A DNA stretch of 64,000 nucleotides, from NCBI GenBank assembly GCA_017746715.1, contig JAGHZQ010000099.1, positions 62,001 to 126,000 on the forward strand, in the 5' to 3' direction. The translations under genes and the position numbers were made by a program. Below the pieces are notes generated by a model. The model was not told the DNA's origin and made no database searches. It saw nothing but the letters and a program-made list of their open reading frames with translations. Of this stretch, positions 1-6,958 are shown piece by piece (within the stretch, counting starts at the first letter, position 1; every line of letters starts with the position of its first letter). The stretch comes from Cyanobacteria bacterium SBLK (GTDB lineage Bacteria > Cyanobacteriota > Cyanobacteriia > Cyanobacteriales > Spirulinaceae).

Positions 1-4
1 CGCG

Positions 5-123
5 ACCTAATCTCTCGTTTGCGATTCTACAATCTCATAAATAACAACGTAACGTCCGACTCGACTTTGTGGCAACTGACCGCGCTCGTCATAACATATC
101 CACAATCCCTCTCTTATTGCCAC
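5..123 (-). repeat. Diverged copy of the 3' end of the neighbouring gene
   Basis: On the minus strand, starting right after the TAG stop of the gene at 124-612 and staying in the same frame, there are about 38 codons that end in their own TAG. They read ...IREGLW...GRYVVIYEIVESQTRD, against ISEGLF...GQYVIIHRIIESQMED at the end of the intact gene. The two copies are offset by 117 bp (39 codons) and differ at many bases, so the duplication is old. It is either a tandem duplication of the gene's last 39 codons or the remnant of a tandem paralogue. Readthrough of the TAG would append it to the protein. Confidence 0.6.
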
Positions 124-612
124 CTAATCTTCCATTTGCGATTCTATAATTCTATGAATAATAACGTACTGTCCGTATCTAGTTTGTCGTGGTTCCAAAA
201 AGTCCACTCGGGTAAAGAGTCCTTCAGATATACTCTGTAATATTTGAGTGTGGCATATATCTAGCGCTCCATCGTGTATTTCTACTTCGAGGGTTATTTC
301 ATTATCTTCCATTGGATCTGATACAGCCGGAAAATCAACATGGCGTTCCAACTCATCCCGACTCACATTGCTGTCGCAGAATTTGATTAAATAATCTTCC
401 CCTGCAATCTGGAAATGCAATTCGGTCCAACCCAAGTTCCGTAAGCCTTTGTCAGGAAAGTCCTTTTTGATAATTGTACCTCTAACAATTGTTGTATTGC
501 TGTGGATTATTTCACCATTCTCAGATACGGTAGGCATGGACTTGACTGGTTTTCGTCCGTACCATGAGGCATTGAGGAGCAGGATTCCTGTCATTAAAAC
601 TAGCGTTTTCAT
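124..612 (-). CDS. Small secreted or lipid-anchored protein of unknown function
   Basis: A 162-residue protein that I do not recognise. Residues 1-17 look like an export signal (MKTLVLMTGILLLNASW), followed by a mostly beta-predicted, acidic body with two cysteines (around FCDSN and DICHT) that could form a disulfide outside the cytoplasm. There is no catalytic motif that I can see. The gene stands alone, on the same strand as ppx but separated by about 50 bp and downstream of it, so co-transcription with ppx is possible. Its last 39 codons are duplicated immediately downstream (5-123), which is the unusual feature of this locus. Confidence 0.55.
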   Translation of the reverse strand: MKTLVLMTGILLLNASWYGRKPVKSMPTVSENGEIIHSNTTIVRGTIIKKDFPDKGLRNLGWTELHFQIAGEDYLIKFCDSNVSRDELERHVDFPAVSDPMEDNEITLEVEIHDGALDICHTQILQSISEGLFTRVDFLEPRQTRYGQYVIIHRIIESQMED

Positions 613-662
613 GATTAATATTCTGTTTTTTGCACGATCGGTAAAATCTTAAATCGACTGGG

Positions 663-2321
663 CTATTTGTGTAACAATGCCTCAACCTTTACGCCAAATT
701 CCTCCTCAAAAACTTCTTTTTTGTAGTCCAAATTCCATAACTCCAACTCGCAATTATCTCCAGTAAAGGCGGGAGTAAGATGCAATTCCAAACGTTGGCG
801 ATCGCTGTAATATTGAGATTCTACCTTGGCAACCGCCCCAATTTGCCGGCGATCGAGAGCAATGGCCAAGCGTAAAATCGCGCTTAACTGACTGACAATT
901 TGGCGATCGTGCTTATCGGCTAAATTTTGATAATTGGCGTGTTTCTTTTTCGGCTTGCTTTTGCGATGGTAGCGAGCAATATTGGCAATAATTTCTAACT
1001 CTGCTTCCGTATAGCCCAAGAGTTCTCCGTTGCGAATGAGATAATAGGAATGCTTGTGATGAGAGGCATGGGAAACATAAATACCGCTATTATGTAGCAT
1101 TGTCGCCGCCCATAATAATTCCCGTTCCATCTCCGTCCAAAAATGTAACTTTCCCTGCAATTGGTCGAATAGACTCAAGGAAAAATTTGCCGTTCGTTCG
1201 CTATAAGGAATATTCACTTGATATTTGCGAGCGAGCTTGCGAACGCAGCGCTCGCGGACTTCACTTTGATAGCGAAAAGGATTGGCAATAAAACCCTGTT
1301 GCAGCATCCAATCGACTATCATCCCTTCTCGTAAAGCTCGCTCGCACAAAACGATCGCATCCATCTCCAACATCTTCATCGCTTCTACAAGCACGATCGC
1401 TCCCGGAACGATGATTTCCGCACGTTTTTCCGCCAGTCCGTCCACCTGCAAGCGTTCTTCATAATTCATGCCGGCCAAGCGTTCTGTCAATTTGTCCAAT
1501 GCCGATAAACTTACTCGATATCCCGTTAGGGGATTGGGTTCCACCTCTAAGGTTTCCCGGGCTAGCAGAATGGCAAGAGTTTCAATCGTTCCCGAGGTTC
1601 CCACCATTTTTGCTCGTTCCCTCTCAGTTAGGCGATCGCGAATATTCTCCACCGGACGCTCTAACATTCCCCGTACGTAAGCCCGCAAATAAGTTAACTC
1701 TGCCGGGTCGATAGGATCGCTCGTCACAAAACTTCGAGTCAAGCGAACCGCCCCCACCTTAGTACTGCTTAAAAAGCGCGCTTCTTGGCGATCGGCGAGG
1801 ATCAGTTCTGTAGAACCGCCGCCGATATCGATAATGATGTGAGGGTGGCGATCGAACTCCATCCCCGATAAAACCCCGAGATAAATGCGCCGCGCTTCCT
1901 CTTGTCCGGAAATCAAATTAACGTGCAATCCCAATTCATCGTAAATTTGTTTGAGAAATGCCGAGCCATTGGGCGCTTCTCGCACAGCACTGGTGGCGAC
2001 CGCAAAAAGATGGTGAACATTGAAGCTCTCAGATAGCACCAAACACCTCTGTAGCGCTCCTAGAGCGCGAGCAATGGCCTCTGGGGTCAATTTCCCCGTT
2101 TGGCGATCGCTTTCCCCCAAACGCACGGTATCTTTCTCTTTGGCAATAATGGTAAAAGTTGCCAGTTGGGGATCGATTTCGACAATGACCATGTGAATTG
2201 AGTTCGTGCCGATATCGATCGCCCCCAAAGTAATCTTGTCTGACGGGTTTGCCCGAAACAATCCCATCCGATTTTGCACTGCAGCAATTGCGTTCGTCAT
2301 AACCTTTTCAATGACTTTCAA
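663..2321 (-). CDS. ppx: Ppx/GppA family exopolyphosphatase
   Basis: A 552-residue cytoplasmic phosphatase of the Ppx/GppA family, which releases phosphate from polyphosphate chain ends and/or hydrolyses pppGpp. The N-terminal half is the ASKHA fold: phosphate-1 loop GAIDIGTNSIHMVIVE (about residues 33-48), the conserved VATSAVREAPNG segment, and phosphate-2 loop IDIGGGSTELIL. The C-terminal third is an HD-like helical domain (AATMLHNSGIYVSHASHHKHSYYLI), as in full-length Ppx enzymes of about 500-550 residues. A second in-frame ATG seven codons in (2300) is a possible start. It is divergently transcribed from ubiA with about 80 bp between them. The family is clear; exopolyphosphatase versus pppGpp hydrolase is not resolved by sequence reading. 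Confidence 0.9.
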   Translation of the reverse strand: MKVIEKVMTNAIAAVQNRMGLFRANPSDKITLGAIDIGTNSIHMVIVEIDPQLATFTIIAKEKDTVRLGESDRQTGKLTPEAIARALGALQRCLVLSESFNVHHLFAVATSAVREAPNGSAFLKQIYDELGLHVNLISGQEEARRIYLGVLSGMEFDRHPHIIIDIGGGSTELILADRQEARFLSSTKVGAVRLTRSFVTSDPIDPAELTYLRAYVRGMLERPVENIRDRLTERERAKMVGTSGTIETLAILLARETLEVEPNPLTGYRVSLSALDKLTERLAGMNYEERLQVDGLAEKRAEIIVPGAIVLVEAMKMLEMDAIVLCERALREGMIVDWMLQQGFIANPFRYQSEVRERCVRKLARKYQVNIPYSERTANFSLSLFDQLQGKLHFWTEMERELLWAATMLHNSGIYVSHASHHKHSYYLIRNGELLGYTEAELEIIANIARYHRKSKPKKKHANYQNLADKHDRQIVSQLSAILRLAIALDRRQIGAVAKVESQYYSDRQRLELHLTPAFTGDNCELELWNLDYKKEVFEEEFGVKVEALLHK

Positions 2322-2403
2322 ACTGAAAATTCCTACCCCGATCCCGTCGATCCGGAAATCGCGTTAAATTCAAAAAAAGACCTATCTAGCTATCTAAACA
2401 CGG

Positions 2404-3282
2404 ATGACAACCCCCTCTCAATCTGTCGGCGAACCGACCATTAAAACCATTCTGCGTCTCTTGCGGTGGGATAAACCCGCAGGACGGCTCATTCTTATGA
2501 TTCCCGCACTTTGGGCTGTTTTTCTGGCGGCCCGGGGATTGCCGCCGATTCCCCTCGTGCTGGTTATTATTTTAGGCAGTTTGGCGACCAGTGGGGCGGG
2601 ATGCGTTATTAACGATCTCTGGGATCGCGATATCGATCCCCAAGTCGAACGCACGAGCGATCGCCCCCTTGCATCCCGCGCTCTCTCGGTGAAAACGGGA
2701 ATTATCGTGAGTCTCGTCGCCCTCGGATGCGCGGCTGTCTTGGCGTTTTATCTCAATCCCTTCACTTTTGCCCTTTGCGTGGCAGCCGTTCCCGTTATTA
2801 TTGCCTATCCTCTCGCCAAGCGTTTTTTTCCAGTTCCCCAATTGGTTCTCGCCCTAGCTTGGGGCTTTGCCGTTCTCATCAGTTGGAGTGCGGTGACGGG
2901 AACGGTAGAAACACCAACATTATTTTTGTGGACGGCCGTGGTGTTGTGGACCTTGGGATTCGATACCGTCTACGCTATGAGCGATCGCGAGGATGATGCC
3001 AAAATTGGCGTGAACTCTTCGGCTTTATTTTTTGGTTCTCGTACTCCTCTTGCAGTGGGATTGTTTTTCCTCGGGACTGCCGGATTTTTAGCGGATCTCG
3101 GTCTCATCCTCAATCTCAAAACGGGATTTTGGCTGGCGTGGCTGGTGGCGATCGCGGGTTGGTTGTGGCAGTATCTTCAACTCTGTCGGGAAAATTTACC
3201 CAAACCTATCTATGGTTTAATTTTTCGGCAAAATGTCGTTTTTGGGTTTATTCTGTTACTGGGTATGATTGTTGGATTGTGA
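2404..3282 (+). CDS. ubiA: 4-hydroxybenzoate polyprenyltransferase (plastoquinone pathway)
   Basis: A 292-residue integral membrane prenyltransferase of the UbiA family. In cyanobacteria this enzyme attaches the solanesyl chain to 4-hydroxybenzoate, an early step in plastoquinone-9 synthesis. Both Mg-diphosphate binding motifs are visible: NDLWDRDID with the following QVERTSDRPLASR, and DTVYAMSDREDD. About eight or nine hydrophobic segments are spread along the protein, consistent with the family. Length is normal (about 290). The gene is followed 64 bp later by a LOG-like gene on the same strand; the spacer holds a short hairpin repeat. Confidence 0.92.
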   Translation: MTTPSQSVGEPTIKTILRLLRWDKPAGRLILMIPALWAVFLAARGLPPIPLVLVIILGSLATSGAGCVINDLWDRDIDPQVERTSDRPLASRALSVKTGIIVSLVALGCAAVLAFYLNPFTFALCVAAVPVIIAYPLAKRFFPVPQLVLALAWGFAVLISWSAVTGTVETPTLFLWTAVVLWTLGFDTVYAMSDREDDAKIGVNSSALFFGSRTPLAVGLFFLGTAGFLADLGLILNLKTGFWLAWLVAIAGWLWQYLQLCRENLPKPIYGLIFRQNVVFGFILLLGMIVGL

Positions 3283-3297
3283 TTATTTAAGTCTGAT

Positions 3298-3336
3298 ACG
3301 GGCAGGATGCCCGTTCCACAACAGATATCCGTTTCA
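3298..3336. repeat. GGGCA-n3-TGCCC hairpin repeat, copy 1
   Basis: CGGGCAGGATGCCCG forms a 6-bp stem with a 3-nt loop, followed by TTCCACAACAGATATCCGTTTC. A second copy at 28333-28374 shares both the hairpin and the AGATATCCGTTTC tail, so this is a dispersed intergenic element rather than a random hairpin. It lies between ubiA and the next gene and could act as a weak RNA hairpin. Confidence 0.6.
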
Positions 3337-3346
3337 CGACAAACAA

Positions 3347-3850
3347 ATGAGTCGAACTATTATTGGGGTGATGGGGCCTGGAGAAAATGCGACTCCAACA
3401 GAGTGCGATCGCGCCTATGAATTGGGATGGCGAATTGCCCGATCGGGTTGGGTTCTCTTAACGGGAGGACGCAATCGAGGGGTGATGGAAGCCGCCAGCC
3501 AAGGGGCACAGTCTGGGAATGGTTTAACCATTGGCATTTTACCCGGACGCGATCGCCAAGGGATATCGGCAGCCGTCGATCTCGCGATCGTGACAGATAT
3601 GGGAAATGCCCGCAATAATATTAATATCCTTTCCAGCCATGTCATTATTGCTTGCGGGATGGGATTGGGAACGGCGTCCGAGGTTGCCCTCGCTCTCAAA
3701 AGTCAGACACCGACGATTTTATTGAGCGATCGAAGAAGTCGCCATTTTTTTACCGATTTGGCTGGCGATCGTCTGATGTTCGCTGTTTCTCCTGAAGAAG
3801 CAATTGCCAAAACCCGTGCTGCTATTGCACGCTTAGCGCAGGCCAAATAA
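3347..3850 (+). CDS. LOG-like Rossmann protein (TIGR00725-type)
   Basis: A 167-residue Rossmann-fold protein of the LOG/YgdH/MoCo-carrier-like superfamily. The nucleotide-binding features are seen: IGVMGPG at the N terminus, LTGGRNRGVMEAASQGA, GILPGRDRQG and CGMGLGTASEVALAL. The LOG lysine decarboxylase-like motif PGGxGTxxE is reduced to GMGLGTASE, as in the TIGR00725 group rather than in true cytokinin-activating LOG enzymes. The start is taken at ATG 3347 because upstream in-frame codons lie in the hairpin repeat and are not conserved-looking. The substrate is unknown. It follows ubiA on the same strand. Confidence 0.8.
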   Translation: MSRTIIGVMGPGENATPTECDRAYELGWRIARSGWVLLTGGRNRGVMEAASQGAQSGNGLTIGILPGRDRQGISAAVDLAIVTDMGNARNNINILSSHVIIACGMGLGTASEVALALKSQTPTILLSDRRSRHFFTDLAGDRLMFAVSPEEAIAKTRAAIARLAQAK

Positions 3851-3921
3851 GTCCGAAAAGCGATCTCCCTCTGCATCTAAAATTTGTTTTCTAATTAAAG
3901 TTAGATTGATTGCCAAGTACA

Positions 3922-5925
3922 ATGAAGAAGCTCGAACGAGAAAATATTCTCGTTATTGACGATCGCCCCCAGAATTTAAAACTCCTCAGAAATTTGTTAA
4001 CAAAAGAGGGTTTTAAAGTTAGACTTTCTACAAATGGAGAAGTTGCCATTAAAACAGCGGAGTATTCTCCTCCCGATTTGATTCTTTTAGATGTCATGTT
4101 ACCGGGAATTGATGGTTTTGAAACTTGTCGTCGCATCAAGCAAAATCCTTTGCTTATCGAAATCCCTGTTATCTTTATGACGGGTCTTAATTCTATTGAA
4201 GATAAGATTAAAGGTTTTGAAGTGGGTGGCATTGATTATATTACCAAACCCTTTCAGTTAGACGAAGCACTCATTCGCATTAAAACTCATTTAAAAATCC
4301 AAAATTTACAACAACAATTAAGCGAACAAAATCAAAAACTGCAAACCGAAATTCACTATCGTCAAACTGTTGAAATCACTTTACGAGAAACCCAAAGTAA
4401 TCTCGAAAAAACTGTCGAAGAACGTACCGCACAACTCAAAGCGACAAATGCTTTATTAGAGCAAAAAATTTTCGATCTCCAAGAAACAGAAGCCGTACTA
4501 CAGCAAGCCTTACACTCAGCCGAATCAGCAGCTCGAACGAAAAGCGAATTTCTTGCTAAAATGAGCCACGAATTGCGAACGCCCCTCAATGCAATTTTAG
4601 GATTTACGCAAATATTATACGGCGATCGCTCCTCGAGTGCCGATCTCCAAGAAAAGTTAAAAATTATTCATGAAAATAGCGAACATTTATTAGATTTAAT
4701 CAATAATATCCTCTCAATTGCTCAACTGGATAACAGTCAAGCGATCCTGCGAAAAAATTGGTTCGATCTAAATTATTTTCTCCCAACAATAATCAATCTA
4801 TTTCGTCCGAAAGCCGCTCAAAAAGGATTAACTCTAGAGCTTGCATTAACAGAAGAGATACCCCAAGCCATTCAAACTGACGAACGCAAATTACGACAAG
4901 TTTTAATCAATTTACTCGATAATGCTATCTCTTTTACCGATCGCGGTTACGTTCGCTTGCAAGTTGCTCCTGTATCTCCTTCACATTCCAAGGACGATCG
5001 CGAACCTTCGTTGCGAATATCTTTTTCTATAGAAGATACGGGTCAAGGAATATCAACCCATAAAATAGAATCTTTATTTCAATTATTTTCTCAAAAAAAA
5101 TATTCTCGATTTCCAGAAAAAGGGACGGGATTGGGTTTATTTCTTTGCCAAGAATTTGTTCGTTTACTGGGGGGAGAAATCAAAGTTACGAGTACCTTAA
5201 ACAAAGGAACGATTTTTTCCTTTGAGATTCCTGTTTGTTTGCAGTCCTCGAAAGTTATCTACCTTGACAACGATACAAGAATAAAAGAACTATTTCCTCT
5301 CGATCCTATTGAATATCGCTTATTAATAGCAGATCGGAGATCGGAAAATTGTCAATCTTTATTAGAAATACTCGAGCCTTTGGGGTTTAGTGTTGAAAGT
5401 ACGAATGAAGGGCAAAAATGCTTGCAGTTGTGGCATTACTGGCAACCCCATCTTATTTTACTCGATCTGCATCTTCCCAAGCTCGATCGCATGGGATTGC
5501 TCGAAACAATCAAAACAGCAACCATGAATCAAACCACGATCGCCATCGCTCTCACTGGTAGTGCTTCTGAGGAAGAATGGCAAGAAGCAATGGCAATCGG
5601 CTGTCAAGATTTTATCAGCAAACCTTTTCGAGAAGAGGTCGTTTTAGAAAAATTGGCACATCATCTCGGGGTATTGTCTCGCGATCGCTCTGGAATTTCT
5701 TTAGAAGAAGTAGAACCTTTATTAGACGATCTCACCCGAGAAGAATTAGCAATCATGTCAGCTCAATGGCTGCAACAGTTTAGCGATGCAACTCGCAAAA
5801 TCGATCGATCGAGATTGCGAAAACTCCTTCAAGAAATCCCCAGCACAGACGATATTTTACGTCAAAAAATTGCCAGTTTGCTCGATAATTTTCGGTTTGA
5901 TATTCTCAATCAACTCATTGATTGA
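3922..5925 (+). CDS. Hybrid sensor histidine kinase with two receiver domains
   Basis: A 667-residue cytoplasmic two-component hybrid kinase without membrane segments or a classical sensor domain. Order: receiver 1 (residues about 8-125; DLILLDVMLPGIDG with phospho-acceptor near D57, TKPF), a coiled coil (about 130-205), HisKA (MSHELRTPLNAILGF, H216), HATPase with N box (RQVLINLLDNAISF), G1 (EDTGQGIS) and G2 (KGTGLGLFLCQ), then receiver 2 (LILLDLHLPKLDRMG, ISKPF) and a helical tail. An N-terminal receiver feeding a kinase suggests it sits inside a phosphorelay, receiving phosphate from another kinase. A TTG at 3910 is an alternative start. It ends at a perfect palindrome shared with the convergent gene. 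Confidence 0.92.
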   Translation: MKKLERENILVIDDRPQNLKLLRNLLTKEGFKVRLSTNGEVAIKTAEYSPPDLILLDVMLPGIDGFETCRRIKQNPLLIEIPVIFMTGLNSIEDKIKGFEVGGIDYITKPFQLDEALIRIKTHLKIQNLQQQLSEQNQKLQTEIHYRQTVEITLRETQSNLEKTVEERTAQLKATNALLEQKIFDLQETEAVLQQALHSAESAARTKSEFLAKMSHELRTPLNAILGFTQILYGDRSSSADLQEKLKIIHENSEHLLDLINNILSIAQLDNSQAILRKNWFDLNYFLPTIINLFRPKAAQKGLTLELALTEEIPQAIQTDERKLRQVLINLLDNAISFTDRGYVRLQVAPVSPSHSKDDREPSLRISFSIEDTGQGISTHKIESLFQLFSQKKYSRFPEKGTGLGLFLCQEFVRLLGGEIKVTSTLNKGTIFSFEIPVCLQSSKVIYLDNDTRIKELFPLDPIEYRLLIADRRSENCQSLLEILEPLGFSVESTNEGQKCLQLWHYWQPHLILLDLHLPKLDRMGLLETIKTATMNQTTIAIALTGSASEEEWQEAMAIGCQDFISKPFREEVVLEKLAHHLGVLSRDRSGISLEEVEPLLDDLTREELAIMSAQWLQQFSDATRKIDRSRLRKLLQEIPSTDDILRQKIASLLDNFRFDILNQLID

Positions 5926-5957
5926 TTTTAGGGACGTAAAATTTTACGTCCCTAAAA
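5926..5957. terminator. Perfect 32-bp palindrome, bidirectional terminator
   Basis: TTTTAGGGACGTAAAA is followed directly by its reverse complement, so the RNA from either strand can form a 16-bp hairpin with a U-run at its end. It begins right after the histidine-kinase stop (5925) and ends just before the stop of the convergent DUF4231 gene (5961). Position and symmetry fit a shared intrinsic terminator. Confidence 0.85.
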
Positions 5958-5960
5958 GAT

Positions 5961-6791
5961 TTATTCATTGCGATCGCCGGCAGGTCCTTCTTCTTTATCT
6001 TTATTGCCTGCACTGGAATCCAATTGTTGCAGGTGAACTTGATTGACGGCAACAATAAAATTTTCAATGGCGACTTTGACTTTTCTGAGTCTTGCCGTAT
6101 CATCTTCAACCAAATTAAAAGCTCGATAGGGTTCCGTCACTCCCAGTACAAATTTTTCTTGTTCGGCCTCTAATTTTTCAACCGTACGATTGGCATTAAC
6201 CCAACGTTCTTGAAAGGGAAAAGAAGTCGCAATACTGGTGACGATCGCCGCGAGAGCGGGAAAAATCACGGGCAACCAACGCAAATACGGAATCGATTCT
6301 TGCTTGTCTACCAAGACGAGAATGGGAGTCACGCCCGATAAAATAATTGTGGAAATTTGGAAGATATAGTAGTAGTTTCGGGAAGTTTTGCGAACTTTTT
6401 TGTAGTCGTCGATTAACTCTTGACAGTATTCCAAGGCTTTTTCTCGAGACTCCATACAATCTTTAAACGCATCAGACGCGACCCCAGTATCTTTTTGAGG
6501 GAGTAATTTAGCGTAAATTCCTGCTTTGCGTTTGAGATCGGCTTTAATTCCCTTGGCAAAATTGTCCAGTTGACCGTTGAGGAGAAATAAGAAGATTAAA
6601 CCGGCAAATAAAGCAGCATCATAAACAAGAAAGCGCTGAAATTGTCCCGGCATGACAAAAGCAGCGATACTGCAAAATACTAAAGCCGATACGCCTAAAG
6701 ATTGAAACGTTTTAAGCAGCAGTAGAAAGATGGGGAAACTCGATTGATTTTCAGTTTGAGGGGACGATGTAGTGGTTAGGGAACTGGTCAT
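5961..6791 (-). CDS. DUF4231 (SLATT-like) membrane protein
   Basis: A 276-residue membrane protein that matches the DUF4231 pattern, part of the SLATT group of two-TM proteins. Two pairs of hydrophobic segments are visible: about residues 20-46 with 55-72, and about 147-162 with 172-190, followed by the conserved FPFQERWVNANRTVEKLEAEQ segment and the ...YRAFNLVEDD... helix. SLATT proteins are often proposed as pore-forming effectors in nucleotide-signalled conflict systems, but solitary DUF4231 genes are common in cyanobacteria and no SMODS or SLOG gene lies next to this one. A role in defence is therefore only a possibility. Confidence 0.7.
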   Translation of the reverse strand: MTSSLTTTSSPQTENQSSFPIFLLLLKTFQSLGVSALVFCSIAAFVMPGQFQRFLVYDAALFAGLIFLFLLNGQLDNFAKGIKADLKRKAGIYAKLLPQKDTGVASDAFKDCMESREKALEYCQELIDDYKKVRKTSRNYYYIFQISTIILSGVTPILVLVDKQESIPYLRWLPVIFPALAAIVTSIATSFPFQERWVNANRTVEKLEAEQEKFVLGVTEPYRAFNLVEDDTARLRKVKVAIENFIVAVNQVHLQQLDSSAGNKDKEEGPAGDRNE

Positions 6792-6958
6792 TATTCACTC
6801 CAAACAAAATATTGAGCTAAAAGTGCGAGGAGAAATTGCCTCTCGAAACTGTAGTGAGGTGGAGAAAAAAAATTATCCATCCGAGAAAATTGATGAGAGG
6901 GCATTTGATGGCTAAAAGTTTAACACCCGTTAGATCTTTTGAGAATCGAATTTCATTT

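Noticed and set aside
19..240. A 73-codon plus-strand frame at the left edge
   Set aside because: It is the antisense of the duplicated gene end; its internal similarity reflects the repeat.
1235..1262. AGCGCTCGC-type repeat inside ppx
   Set aside because: The DNA is normal coding sequence (RERCVRKLARK) and the resemblance to dispersed repeats is weak.
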